The notes beneath the pieces are model-generated. The model saw nothing but the letters and a program-made list of their open reading frames with translations. It was not told the origin of the DNA and did not search any database. Made by a program: the position numbers and the translations under genes. This document shows positions 1 through 8,538 of a DNA stretch of 64,000 bases, piece by piece (the stretch's first letter is position 1; the number at the start of each line of letters is the position of its first letter). The stretch is taken from positions 1 through 64,000 of the forward strand of contig JAERSO010000129.1 of NCBI GenBank assembly GCA_016845585.1, written 5' to 3'. This stretch comes from Acidimicrobiaceae bacterium. Lineage in GTDB: Bacteria; Actinomycetota; Acidimicrobiia; Acidimicrobiales; Aldehydirespiratoraceae.

Positions 1-177
1 GTCGAGTTCTGCCTGTCGCTGCCGGATCGCGCCGGCGTCGTGGCCGTGCCGAGCCAGGTCTTCTACGACAACACCGAAGCCGGTCGCACGCTCGTGCGGT
101 TCGCGTTCTGCAAGAAGGACGAGGTGCTCGACGAGGCCATCGAACGGCTCGCCGTTCTGGCCGAGGGCTCGGCATGA
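1..177 (+). CDS. Class I/II aminotransferase, C-terminal fragment
   Basis: The frame is open from base 1 and ends at the TGA at 175-177; the 5' part lies outside the window. The 58 visible residues end in a pattern typical of fold-type I PLP aminotransferases: GVVAVPSQVFY, then LVRFAFCK, then VLDEAIERL. This is seen in the KAT/DapC/YbdL group (glutamine transaminase K, methionine aminotransferase, succinyl-DAP aminotransferase). The stop overlaps the ATG of the next gene (ATGA), so the two are translationally coupled. Because the partner is an omega-amidase, a glutamine- or methionine-transaminating role is favoured over DapC. That is an inference from context. Confidence 0.75.
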   Translation, partial: VEFCLSLPDRAGVVAVPSQVFYDNTEAGRTLVRFAFCKKDEVLDEAIERLAVLAEGSA

Positions 178-938
178 GCCTTCGCACCGCCGCCATTCAG
201 CACGACATCGTGTGGGAGGACCCGGCGGCCAACATGACGCACGTCCGCCCGATGGTCGAGTCGGCTGCGGGTGAGGGTGCCCGTCTGATCGTGATCTCGG
301 AGATGTGGTCGACGGGTTTCACGATGAACGCCACCGAGATGGCCGAGGCGCCGGACGGTCCCACGCCGACGTTCATGCACGAGATGGCTGCGTCGACCGG
401 CGCGTGGATCGCCGGCTCCTTCCCGGAGCGGACCGCCGGCTACGAGCGGCCGACGAATCGACTCCTCCTCGCCGGGCCGGACGGCGAGGATCACCGGTAC
501 TCGAAGGTCCATCCGTTCTCCTACTCCGGCGAGGATCAGCACTATGACGCGGGCCTCGACCGCACGACGGTCGTCGAGATCGATGGTGTGCGAGTGACGC
601 CGACGATCTGCTTCGACCTGCGGTTCGCCGACCAGTACTGGGACATGGCTGCCGACACCGACTGCTATCTCGTCCCCGCCAATTGGCCCGCCAGCCGCAG
701 CACGCATTGGACGTCACTGCTTCGAGCGCGGGCGATCGAGAACCAGGCCTACGTCGTCGGCGTGAACCGGGTTGGTTCCGGCAATGGCCTCGACTACTCC
801 GGTGACACGCGCATCATCGATCCGATGGGCGAGATCACCGAAGCAATGCCGGGGGCGGAGGAGACGATCTACGCCGACATCGACCCGAGCGTCGTCGCCG
901 ACACCCGTGCTCGATTCCCGTTCATGCTCGACCGCTAG
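174..938 (+). CDS. Omega-amidase, carbon-nitrogen hydrolase family (YafV/Nit2-like)
   Basis: 254 residues, a single nitrilase-superfamily domain. The catalytic triad is visible as Glu43 (in EMWSTG), Lys111 (in YSKVHPF) and Cys146 (in TICFDLRF). The EMWSTGF and YSKVHPFSYSGE stretches are typical of the YafV/Nit2 omega-amidase branch. These enzymes hydrolyse alpha-ketoglutaramate or alpha-ketosuccinamate to the keto acid and ammonia, pulling glutamine transamination forward, for example in methionine salvage. The start ATG overlaps the stop of an aminotransferase gene, which matches the known glutamine transaminase-omega-amidase pairing. Its stop overlaps that of the convergent ligase gene. The enzyme is expected to be cytosolic. 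Confidence 0.85.
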   Translation: MSLRTAAIQHDIVWEDPAANMTHVRPMVESAAGEGARLIVISEMWSTGFTMNATEMAEAPDGPTPTFMHEMAASTGAWIAGSFPERTAGYERPTNRLLLAGPDGEDHRYSKVHPFSYSGEDQHYDAGLDRTTVVEIDGVRVTPTICFDLRFADQYWDMAADTDCYLVPANWPASRSTHWTSLLRARAIENQAYVVGVNRVGSGNGLDYSGDTRIIDPMGEITEAMPGAEETIYADIDPSVVADTRARFPFMLDR

Positions 939-2659
939 GCGAGAGATTCGCGGAGTTGGCGCTTGACGAACTTGCCGTTGGCGTTCTGCGGGAGCGGCTC
1001 CGAGACGAAGAACACGGCTTCGGGGTGCTTGAACTTGGCGATGCGGTCGGTCAGATGTGCCGACAGGCCGGCTTCGTCCATGGTGCTGTCCGGGGTGCGG
1101 TAGATGGCCACGGCCACCTTCTCGCCGAGACGCTCGTCCTCGAGACCGAAGACGGCACATTCGGCGACATCGGGATGCTCGTAGATGGCCGACTCGACCT
1201 CGGAGCAGTAGATGTTCTCGCCGCCGCGGATCACCATGTCCTTGGCGCGATCGACGATGAAAACGAAGCCGTGCTCGTCGACGGTGACGATGTCGCCGGT
1301 GCGGAACCAGCCCTCCGGCATCGACTCCTCGGTGGCATCGGGACGGTTCAGGTAGCCCTTCACCACGGCGGGACCCTGGACGACGAGTTCGCCGAATCCG
1401 CCCGGGCCGACTTCGTTGCCGTCCTCGTCGAGGACCTTGTGCTGGAAAGTCGGCATGATCGGACCGGCGGAGGCCGGCTCGGCCGTGAAGAAGGCAGCGG
1501 CGATGGCAGTGACGATGCCGTGGGTTTCGGTGAGGCCGTAGCCGGTCGAGGGCTTGACATTCTCGCCCGCGTTGTCGATCTTCTCGACGAGGTCGGGCTG
1601 CAGTGCCGCGCCGCCGCCCCCCAGCGATTCGAGGCTGGAGGTGTCGCGGGTCTCCCAATCGGGGTGCATCAGCATCTCGCGGCTCATGGTGGGAACACCG
1701 GTGAAGTTGGTGACCCTCTCGCGCTCGATCAGTTCGAGGGCGCGAGCCGGGTCCCACTTGCGCAGGAGCACGACCGTGCCTCCGACGGCGGTGCCGGGGT
1801 GCAGCACACAGTTGTTGGCGGTGACGTGGAACAGCGGGGTCGGCACCATGATCGTCGGCGGCGCCGGAGCGGCGGCAGCGTCGCCGGCAGCAGGAGCCTC
1901 GCCCGCGGCGGCGAGCAGCTTGGCGCCGGCCATGTCGGCCGCGGTCATGGCGAACGCCATGTGGAGGAGATTGTGGATGCAGCCGCGATGGGTGAGCTGC
2001 GCTCCCTTCGGGAACCCTGTGGTGCCCGACGTGTAGAAGATGCACATGTCGTCGTCGGGATCGATCTCGGCGGCGGGCAGCGCTTCGGGAGCATTGGCCG
2101 GATCGACGACGTCTTCCCAACGGCTGGCGTCGTCGGGGAGTTCACGGTCGGTGCGCACGGAGATGACGTGCATCGACCCTGCTTCACGGAGCTCGGCGAG
2201 TTCGGACGTGACGCGTTCGAGGCGCTCGTCGTCACAGATGAGCACCTTCGGGCGGGAGTCGTTGAGTCCGAAACTCATCTCCCTGCTGGTCCACCACGCG
2301 TTCATGCCGACGACGGCGGCGCCGAGCGATGAGATCGCCCAGTAGGAGAAGACCCACTCGGGGAAGTTGCGCATGGCGATGGCCACACGATCACCGGCAC
2401 GGACACCGTGGTCGTCGTGAAGCACACCGGCCAGCGAGCGGACGATGGCGTGGGCCTCGTTGTAGGTGTAGGTCTCGTCTTCGTAGACCAGATAGGAGGC
2501 ATCGCCGTGGCCGGCCGACATCTCCCACAAGAGCCGCATGTTCGGTGGAGCGGCGTCGAAGGTGCGCATGGTCATGCCTCGCACCTCGGTCTCGCTCCAC
2601 GCGAAGGGCGCACCCTCGGCGGTCAGTTCGGCCCACGTTTCCATCAGGACGTCTTTCAC
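935..2659 (-). CDS. Long/medium-chain acyl-CoA ligase (FadD-like, ANL superfamily)
   Basis: 574 residues with all adenylate-forming motifs: the phosphate loop YTSGTTGFPKG, GYGLTETHG, the GWFRTGDIV motif near the C-terminal hinge, and the lysine-bearing tail (NANGKFVKRQLR). It should activate a carboxylic acid with ATP and CoA in the cytosol for beta-oxidation or lipid synthesis; the substrate cannot be read. An alanine/proline-rich insertion (roughly residues 245-270) follows the phosphate loop and is unusual for the family. The GTG start at 2659 gives the usual length; an ATG five codons later is an alternative. It is divergent from psuG. Confidence 0.85.
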   Translation of the reverse strand: MKDVLMETWAELTAEGAPFAWSETEVRGMTMRTFDAAPPNMRLLWEMSAGHGDASYLVYEDETYTYNEAHAIVRSLAGVLHDDHGVRAGDRVAIAMRNFPEWVFSYWAISSLGAAVVGMNAWWTSREMSFGLNDSRPKVLICDDERLERVTSELAELREAGSMHVISVRTDRELPDDASRWEDVVDPANAPEALPAAEIDPDDDMCIFYTSGTTGFPKGAQLTHRGCIHNLLHMAFAMTAADMAGAKLLAAAGEAPAAGDAAAAPAPPTIMVPTPLFHVTANNCVLHPGTAVGGTVVLLRKWDPARALELIERERVTNFTGVPTMSREMLMHPDWETRDTSSLESLGGGGAALQPDLVEKIDNAGENVKPSTGYGLTETHGIVTAIAAAFFTAEPASAGPIMPTFQHKVLDEDGNEVGPGGFGELVVQGPAVVKGYLNRPDATEESMPEGWFRTGDIVTVDEHGFVFIVDRAKDMVIRGGENIYCSEVESAIYEHPDVAECAVFGLEDERLGEKVAVAIYRTPDSTMDEAGLSAHLTDRIAKFKHPEAVFFVSEPLPQNANGKFVKRQLRESLA

Positions 2660-2679
2660 GCCGTTCTTCCTAGCGCCCG

Positions 2680-2685
2680 TAGGCT
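2680..2685 (+). promoter_or_regulatory. -10 box (TAGGCT) of psuG; leaderless start
   Basis: TAGGCT lies exactly 6 nt before the GTG at 2692, so transcription should begin at or next to the start codon. No Shine-Dalgarno sequence is visible. No good -35 is seen. Confidence 0.5.
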
Positions 2686-2691
2686 CCGTCC

Positions 2692-3597
2692 GTGCACTCG
2701 AGTCTGCGAATCAATGACGAGGTTTCGACGGCCCTGGCCGAGAGCCGACCGATCGTGGCCATGGAATCCACGATCTACAGCGGGATGGGGTTGCCATCGC
2801 CCGCCAATGCGGAGTGTCACGAACGATGCTCCGCCGTGATCCGAGCCGGTGGTGCGGTGCCGGCGCTCACCGCGATCCTCGATGGCCAGGCCGTGGTCGG
2901 GGTCGATGCCGGTGAGCTGGATCGCGTGCTCGCCGGCGAGGCGAAGATCGCGGCTCGTGACCTGCCGTTGGCGCTGGCGTCCGGGCTTGACGTCGGCGTC
3001 ACCACCGTGTCCGCCACCGTCACGATCTGCGCCGCGGCCGGCGTCGAGGTCTTCGCCACCGGTGGCATCGGCGGTGTGCACCGGGGGAGCGAGTTGACCG
3101 GCGACGTGAGCCATGACCTGCTCGCCATGTCGCGCCATCCCGTCGTGACAGTGTCGGCCGGGGCCAAGGCCTTCCTCGACCTCGCCCGCACGCTCGAAGA
3201 GCTCGAAACCCTTGGCGTGCCGGTCGTCGGTTGGAACACCGATCGGTTCCCCGCGTTCTACGTCCGTGACAGTGGCTTGCCCGTCGCCGCCACTGTCTCG
3301 AGCGGGAGGGAGGTCGCTGGCATGCTTCGCGCCGCCGCCGCCCTGGGTCACCGCGGCGGCATCCTCGTTGCCAATCCCATCCCCACCGCTGACGAACTGG
3401 ACCCCCAGCGCATCAACGCCGCTCTGGAGCGGGCGCTCGCAGACGTGGCCGCACAGGGCATCGCCGGTCCGGGTGTCACGCCGCTGGTGCTGGCCGCTAT
3501 CGCCGAAGCCACCGATGGCGACTCCGTCCCGGCCAACCTCGCCCTGGCCGAGAACAACGCCCGCGTCGCCACCGAGATCGCGGTGGCCCTCTCCTAA
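2692..3597 (+). CDS. psuG: Pseudouridine-5'-phosphate glycosidase
   Basis: 301 residues, full length for the PsuG/IndA family. Diagnostic segments are the N-terminal VAMESTIYSGMG (family MEST.. motif), the ATGGIGGVHRG loop, and the lysine-bearing TVSAGAKAFLD and VGWNTDRFPAFY stretches. The enzyme reversibly splits pseudouridine 5'-phosphate to uracil and ribose 5-phosphate. No psuK kinase lies next to it, so the pathway partner must be elsewhere. The GTG start is supported by the -10 box 6 nt upstream. The TAA stop forms the edge of a strong hairpin shared with the convergent M24 gene. Confidence 0.92.
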   Translation: MHSSLRINDEVSTALAESRPIVAMESTIYSGMGLPSPANAECHERCSAVIRAGGAVPALTAILDGQAVVGVDAGELDRVLAGEAKIAARDLPLALASGLDVGVTTVSATVTICAAAGVEVFATGGIGGVHRGSELTGDVSHDLLAMSRHPVVTVSAGAKAFLDLARTLEELETLGVPVVGWNTDRFPAFYVRDSGLPVAATVSSGREVAGMLRAAAALGHRGGILVANPIPTADELDPQRINAALERALADVAAQGIAGPGVTPLVLAAIAEATDGDSVPANLALAENNARVATEIAVALS

Positions 3598-3627
3598 CGC
3601 ACACTGGGGTCTGGCCCCAGTGTGCGT
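3597..3627. terminator. Bidirectional hairpin, repeat family copy A
   Basis: A perfect 13-bp stem: ACGCACACTGGGG at 3597-3609, loop TCTGG, right arm at 3615-3627. It fills the whole gap between two convergent genes. The outer base pair belongs to the TAA of psuG and the complement of the TGA of the M24 gene. There is no T-tract. Related copies occur at 37296, 54935 and 59103. Confidence 0.75.
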
Positions 3628-4895
3628 CAGAGCAACAGGTCGGGTTCGAAGGGGAACGTCGAAAGGACCTCGAGGCCGGTTTCGGTGACGAGGCAGTGCT
3701 GTTCGAGCTTGACGCCCTCGCCGCCGTGCTCGGCGCCGATGTAGCTCTCGACACAGATCGTCATGTTCGGCTCGAACACGCCGTCGTAGCCGGCGTCGGC
3801 GTAGTCGCGATGGTGGTAGAGGTACGGGTACTCGCCGGTCATGCCGACGCCGTGGGCCGACAGGTAGTACCGCCTCGCCTCGTACTTCGCCGGGATGTTC
3901 CACGCTCGCTCGGAGTATTCCTTGAAGCTCACGCCGGCCCGGATGATGTCCATGTTGTGGTGGACCTGCTCATGGGCCACCCGGTAGAGCTCGCGCTGGT
4001 CGGCGGTGGGTGCCTCGGGGCCCGCGTGGAAGGTGCGCGAGAAGTCGGCGTAGTAGCCGAACGTGCCGACGACATCGGTGTCGAGGGCCACGAGTTCGTT
4101 CGGCTGGATCTCCCGCTCACTCGCCTCCTGGAACCACGGGTTGGTGCGGGCTCCCGAACTGAGCAGACGGGTCTCGACATAGTCGCCGCCCTGGGCGATC
4201 ACTGCCTGGTGAAGGACACTCCACAGCTGCTGTTCGGTGATCCCGGGTTCGATGGCCTCTCGCAGCGCCGCCACGCCGAGTTCGGTGGCCCGCACTGAGG
4301 AGCGCACACACTTCATCTCCTCGTCACTCTTGATGGCGCGGGCTCGTTCGACCGGCTGTTGGGCATCGACGATCCGGAACCCTTCGCCGGCGAGGGCCAT
4401 CGCAGCACCGGCGTTGACCCGCTCGACACCGACGACGGCATCGGGGCCGCAGTGCTGACGGATGACCGCCGCCGTCTCGCGAGCCCAGAGCCGCTCCCTG
4501 TCGGCGATGTCGTCACCGGCCGCGACGAAGCTGGCGGTGATTGCAGGACGGATCTCGTCGATGGTCTCCAACCCCTCGGCCAAGTGCATGCAGCCGGTGA
4601 ACTCGTAGAGGATCACCGGTCCGTCGAGCGGAACGAACAGATACCGGGCCGGATTGCGGGCCGAGAAGATCTGCATGTTGCGGGAGTCGCTCGCGTACCG
4701 GATGTTCACCGGGTCGAAGAGCAGGCAGGCGTCGACCCCGTATCGGGCCATCTCCTCTCGCACCCGCTGCAGTCGAAAGAGCCGCACGGTGGACAGGTCG
4801 ATCAGGTCGTCGCTGGCTTGGCGGTCGAGCATGGCGAGACGGTAGTGCCGTCGCGGGTTTGTCCGCGGCGCAACCGGTGGGTCATCGTTGGCCAT
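3627..4895 (-). CDS. DddP-family M24 metalloenzyme (DMSP lyase-like / Xaa-Pro peptidase fold)
   Basis: 422 residues from the ATG at 4895 (an alternative ATG at 4832 leaves more room for a promoter). It has creatinase/M24 architecture with all six metal ligands: Asp272, Asp274, Asp284, His348, Glu383, Glu398. As I recall the characterised DMSP lyase DddP, its ligands are 295, 297, 307, 371, 406 and 421, a constant offset of 23, so the C-terminal halves align without gaps. Segments such as LFDPVNIRYASDS and ETRLLSSGARTNPWFQE also look DddP-like. However, the residue aligned with the proposed catalytic Asp377 is Gly354. Lyase activity is therefore doubtful, and a related C-S lyase or peptidase is possible. 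The start shares the tetranucleotide CATG with the divergent P450. Confidence 0.75.
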   Translation of the reverse strand: MANDDPPVAPRTNPRRHYRLAMLDRQASDDLIDLSTVRLFRLQRVREEMARYGVDACLLFDPVNIRYASDSRNMQIFSARNPARYLFVPLDGPVILYEFTGCMHLAEGLETIDEIRPAITASFVAAGDDIADRERLWARETAAVIRQHCGPDAVVGVERVNAGAAMALAGEGFRIVDAQQPVERARAIKSDEEMKCVRSSVRATELGVAALREAIEPGITEQQLWSVLHQAVIAQGGDYVETRLLSSGARTNPWFQEASEREIQPNELVALDTDVVGTFGYYADFSRTFHAGPEAPTADQRELYRVAHEQVHHNMDIIRAGVSFKEYSERAWNIPAKYEARRYYLSAHGVGMTGEYPYLYHHRDYADAGYDGVFEPNMTICVESYIGAEHGGEGVKLEQHCLVTETGLEVLSTFPFEPDLLL

Positions 4896-6126
4896 GGCAG
4901 ACGGCTCCAGTGATGACGCGTTCGATGCGGATTCGGCGATTCTCACGGTCTTGACCGACCGCTCGGTGATCCCTGAGCCGTACGGCCACTACCGAGACAT
5001 CCGGGAGCACGCTCCGATCCACAAGGCAGCGATCGGCAAGATGTGGATCGTCAGCAGCTACGACGAGGCCAGAGCGGTCCTCCGGGATCCCCGATGCGGC
5101 AACCCGACACCCGAGGCGTTCGAGAAGGGACGCACGGGCATCGACGGCTCGACACGGCGTCCGCGTCCTCGCGAGTCGCTGTCGATGTTGAGTCTCAATC
5201 CTCCGGGTCACACCCGCATCCGCAGTCTCGTCTCTCGCGCCTTCACACCGCGCCGAGTCGAGGAGATGCGCCCGATCGTGGAGGAGATCGCCGATGAGCT
5301 CCTCCACGCTCTCGACGGCGGGGGAGATCTGGTCAGCGGTCTCGCCCACCCGCTTCCCGCCAACGTCATCTCCGCGATGGTCGGTGTGCCCAGCGACGAT
5401 CGTGAACAGTTGCGCCCACTCATCGCCGATCTCACCGTCGGCATCGAGCCGACGGCCTCGGCGGAGGAGATCGATATGGCCGACGCAGCGGGATCGGAGA
5501 TCCGCCGTTACCTCGTCGACCTCATCGCCGAGCGCCGGGAGAATCCGGGCGACGATCTCCTGAGCGTCCTGATCCACGCCAATGAGGACGGCGATCGGCT
5601 CACCGAGAACGAGATCATCGTCAACACATTGCTCATCTACGCCGCGGGTTTCGAGACCACGACGCATCTGATCGGCAACATGTTCCGTGCGTTCGTCGCC
5701 AATCCCGAGCAGCTGGCGCGTGTTCGAGCTGACCGTTCCCTGATCCCGGGCGCCGTCGAGGAAGTGCTTCGCTACGACCCGCCGGTCCAGATCGATGGTC
5801 GGTTCGTGCACGAGGACATCGAGATGGGCGGCCAGGCCGTGCCGGCAGGCGACTCGATCATCACGCTCATCGGAGCGGTGAACCGCGACCCCGCCCACTT
5901 CGAGGACCCCGACATGTTCGACATCACCCGGGTCGACACCCAGGTGCTCTCTTTCGGTTCCGGCATCCACTTCTGCCTCGGTTCCGCCCTCGCCCGTCTC
6001 GAAGGCCAGGTGGTGCTCGGCAAGCTGCTCGAGCGCTACGAGAACTGGGAGATCGTCGGTGAGCCGACCTGGCGCCCCCGCATCACCCTCCGGGGCGTTG
6101 AACGCATGGACGTCCGCCTGTCCTGA
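4894..6126 (+). CDS. Cytochrome P450
   Basis: 410 residues, a soluble bacterial class I P450. Visible landmarks are the I-helix AGFETTTHLIG (oxygen-binding Glu-Thr pair), the K-helix ExxR in EEVLRYDPPVQ, and the heme-thiolate loop FGSGIHFCLGSALARLE with its Cys ligand. It needs a ferredoxin and reductase, none of which is adjacent. The substrate is unknown; the closest feel is the CYP107/CYP125-like actinobacterial hydroxylases. The ATG at 4894 is preferred over a TTG two codons earlier. It is divergent from the DddP-family gene with overlapping start codons, so each promoter must lie inside the other gene. Confidence 0.92.
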   Translation: MADGSSDDAFDADSAILTVLTDRSVIPEPYGHYRDIREHAPIHKAAIGKMWIVSSYDEARAVLRDPRCGNPTPEAFEKGRTGIDGSTRRPRPRESLSMLSLNPPGHTRIRSLVSRAFTPRRVEEMRPIVEEIADELLHALDGGGDLVSGLAHPLPANVISAMVGVPSDDREQLRPLIADLTVGIEPTASAEEIDMADAAGSEIRRYLVDLIAERRENPGDDLLSVLIHANEDGDRLTENEIIVNTLLIYAAGFETTTHLIGNMFRAFVANPEQLARVRADRSLIPGAVEEVLRYDPPVQIDGRFVHEDIEMGGQAVPAGDSIITLIGAVNRDPAHFEDPDMFDITRVDTQVLSFGSGIHFCLGSALARLEGQVVLGKLLERYENWEIVGEPTWRPRITLRGVERMDVRLS

Positions 6127-6160
6127 GACACGTGACCCGTCGGGCTGCAAGGATCCTCCG

Positions 6161-6422
6161 ATGAGCGACACCACAGCCGACGCGGTGTTCCGTGATCTCG
6201 GGGGCACCGATCCGGTCGGTCGCGACATCATCCTGGAACTGGCCGGGAAACGACCCCTCGGTCACCCCGAGAAGTTCATGGACGCGCACACCGGAGCCGT
6301 TCGGGCGCTGCGGGAATCCTCCGAAGGACCAGTCCAAGACGTTCGCCCTGATCGCCATGATCATCCTTGCGGTGAGCTGGGTGCTGATTCCGGTCGGATT
6401 GATCGGAATCCTCTTCGAATAG
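6161..6422 (+). pseudogene. Small single-pass membrane protein, frameshifted
   Basis: From the ATG at 6161 the frame reads a soluble N-terminus (MSDTTADAVFRDLGG... through GAVRALRE). The matching C-terminus, one clear transmembrane helix (KTFALIAMIILAVSWVLIP) ending in TAG at 6420-6422, lies in the next frame. The switch falls near a GGG run around 6310-6320; removing one G there joins the halves into a protein of about 87 residues. Either the gene is broken or the consensus carries one extra base. The function is unknown. A weak hexamer, AAGGAT, lies 6 nt before the start. Confidence 0.5.
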
Positions 6423-6462
6423 CACCGCACCGACGACGCTGGTCGCTAGCGTCGCCAGCCGG

Positions 6463-8124
6463 ATGAACCGCAGCATCACGCTTCGAACCTGGCAACACGA
6501 CGCACTGCGGTCCTTTCTGGCGCATGATCGACCCGACTTCCTGACGGTCGCGTGTCCGGGTGCGGGAAAGACGACGTTCGCGCTCACCGCGGCCCGCCAT
6601 TGGCTGCGCGGTGAGCGAAAGCCGCTCGTCGTCGTGGCGCCGACACGTCACCTCAAGGTTCAGTGGGCCTCCGCGGGGGAGCGGTTCGGTTTCCATCTCG
6701 AACCAGAGTGGGACCCGACCACGGGGTCGATCCCCGAGGACATGCACGGCATCGTCGTCACGTATGCCCAGGCGGCCTCGGCGTCACGGGTGCTGAGTCA
6801 GGTGAGCCGCGAGGGCATGGTGATCCTCGATGAGGTCCACCACGCCGGCGGCGATCTCACCTGGGGCGAAGGCGTCGCCACCTCCTTCGCCGATTCGGCG
6901 GTGCGGCTCCTTCTCTCCGGGACGCCCTTCCGTTCGGACGATGCGCCGATCCCCTTCGTGCGCTACACGCTCGGCGATCACGGTGACGCCGTCTCGGACT
7001 ACGAGTACGACTACGGCGCGGCCCTCAAGGAGGGCGGCGTGGTCCGCCCCGTGTTCTTCCCCCGTTTCGACGGGCACATGGAGTGGATCTCGGCCGATGG
7101 CAGCCACCGCGAGGCGAGTTTCGGCGACGACATCGCTCGCGAAGAACTCGGTGCCCGACTCCGAACCGCGCTGAGCCCCGATGGCGACTGGCTGGCCACG
7201 GTTCTCAACCGGGCAGATCACAAGCTGCGTCAGATCCGCCAGCAGGTCCCTGATGCTGGAGGACTCGTGATCGCCATCGATCAGGACCACGCCCGCTCTA
7301 TCGCCAAGCTGCTGCATCGCTGGACGGGCGAAGAGCCGGCCATCGCGCTCTCCGACGACCCGAAAGCATCGCAGGTCATCGAGCGCTACGCCAGTGGCGA
7401 CCAGGCGTGGGTCATCGCGGTGCGGATGATCAGCGAGGGAGTCGACATCCCCCGCCTTCGCGTCGGCGTCCACGCCACCACGACGGCGACCGCACTGTTC
7501 TTCCGCCAAGCGGTCGGCCGGATCGCGCGATGGACACCCGGACACGCATCGCAGAAGGCCTACTTCTACGTACCCGACGACCCGCGCCTGCGCCACCACG
7601 CCCGCACCGTGGCCGAGCAGCGGCGGCACTCGATCGCGGAGCGCGTCGCGGCCGGCGACCAGCGCGAATCCGCCCTCGACGATCTCGAGCGGGCGGTGCA
7701 GATCGATGAACAGCCGTCGCTGTTCCAGGCGCTGTCCTCGACCGCCGTCGACGCCGACATGGAAGCGCCGACGCCGGCCGACGACGGCATCGACCCCCAC
7801 GAGGACCTGATCGTGGATGCCGAGGACCTCGCCGGCGAGCCGGTCGACCTGCCCCCGCCGCCGGCGCTGCCCGGTCGGGGCCCCGATGCCAAGTCGATGC
7901 TCGGCGACCTCCGATCGAAGCATGCCCGCAAGAAGGAGCTGCGCGAGTGGAACGCCGATCGGGTGCTCGAACTCGTGCGAGCCACCGGCATGGACCACCG
8001 CCAGGTCAACACCGAGCTGAACCGGCGTTCGAGCGTCGATCGGGTTGCCGAGGCCGATGAGCGGGCATTGCGCCGCCGCCTCGACCAGGCGGAGAGCTGG
8101 CTCGAGTCGCTTCGGGTTCGCTGA
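6463..8124 (+). CDS. DEAH-box superfamily 2 helicase (ResIII-type)
   Basis: 553 residues. The N-terminal RecA domain has a Q-like LRTWQHDAL, Walker A CPGAGKTT (residues about 28-35), the DEVHH box and motif III SGTPF. The second RecA domain carries MISEGVDIPRLRVGVH and FRQAVGRIAR (motifs V and VI). The C-terminal 150 residues are acidic then basic and match no domain I recognise. The family acts as an ATP-driven nucleic-acid translocase, often annotated type III restriction res subunit, but no methylase or nuclease is adjacent, so a housekeeping DNA repair role is more likely than defence. Start: ATG at 6463. Confidence 0.85.
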   Translation: MNRSITLRTWQHDALRSFLAHDRPDFLTVACPGAGKTTFALTAARHWLRGERKPLVVVAPTRHLKVQWASAGERFGFHLEPEWDPTTGSIPEDMHGIVVTYAQAASASRVLSQVSREGMVILDEVHHAGGDLTWGEGVATSFADSAVRLLLSGTPFRSDDAPIPFVRYTLGDHGDAVSDYEYDYGAALKEGGVVRPVFFPRFDGHMEWISADGSHREASFGDDIAREELGARLRTALSPDGDWLATVLNRADHKLRQIRQQVPDAGGLVIAIDQDHARSIAKLLHRWTGEEPAIALSDDPKASQVIERYASGDQAWVIAVRMISEGVDIPRLRVGVHATTTATALFFRQAVGRIARWTPGHASQKAYFYVPDDPRLRHHARTVAEQRRHSIAERVAAGDQRESALDDLERAVQIDEQPSLFQALSSTAVDADMEAPTPADDGIDPHEDLIVDAEDLAGEPVDLPPPPALPGRGPDAKSMLGDLRSKHARKKELREWNADRVLELVRATGMDHRQVNTELNRRSSVDRVAEADERALRRRLDQAESWLESLRVR

Positions 8125-8127
8125 AAT

Positions 8128-8145
8128 CTGGGCCACAGCGCCCAG
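8128..8145 (+). terminator. Short hairpin after the helicase gene
   Basis: A six-bp GC-rich stem (CTGGGC ... GCCCAG) begins 3 nt after the helicase TGA, with no T-tract. A weak terminator at best. Confidence 0.3.
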
Positions 8146-8280
8146 CAAGAAATGGGACTTCTGCACCTTTTCCGGCTTCAGACGCCCGAATCGACCCCGC
8201 TAGCCTCAGATCCTGCGTTATGGTGACCGACCATTGAGTGACCGACTGGTTGAAATACCGGGTGGCGAGGAGATGTTGTG

Positions 8281-8538
8281 ATGGGTATGAACGACCTGGA
8301 AATCACGATTCGCTCGATGCGAGAAGACGTTGAGGGCGATGTGTGCAGCCGCTCGCGTGTGATGGACTCGCTCCTCGACCTGCGTCTCGAGGCCGGCAGC
8401 CGCCACGACATGCTGACCGAAATCGATCGGGCACTCGGCGAACTTCCGGGCAAGAACATGGTTCCCGCCGACTGGTGGCGCGAGCAGCTCGACTCGTTCG
8501 AGATGGTTGCGATCAACCCCGTCGAGCCGGTCGGCTGA
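8281..8538 (+). CDS. Hypothetical 85-residue protein
   Basis: A small acidic protein with no recognised domain, mostly predicted helix, containing GDVCSRSRVMDSLLDLR and a PADWWREQLD segment. The ATG at 8281 is preferred because a Shine-Dalgarno-like GAGGAGA lies about 8 nt upstream; a GTG directly before it is an alternative. Upstream, GTGACCGAC occurs twice, 15 bp apart (8223-8231 and 8238-8246), and may be a regulator site. The last 26 nt overlap the convergent HxlR gene. Codon use looks like its neighbours, so the gene is probably real. Confidence 0.6.
   Translation: MGMNDLEITIRSMREDVEGDVCSRSRVMDSLLDLRLEAGSRHDMLTEIDRALGELPGKNMVPADWWREQLDSFEMVAINPVEPVG

Noticed and set aside
4882-6231. Long antisense open frame opposite the P450 gene
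   Set aside because: The P450 motifs on the plus strand are unambiguous; the antisense frame is the usual result of high third-position GC. The same applies to many other long antisense frames, for example opposite menD and the PLP enzyme gene.
6463-8124. DEAH helicase as part of a restriction or defence system
   Set aside because: No methylase, nuclease or other defence gene is adjacent; the neighbours are a broken small membrane gene and an HxlR regulator.
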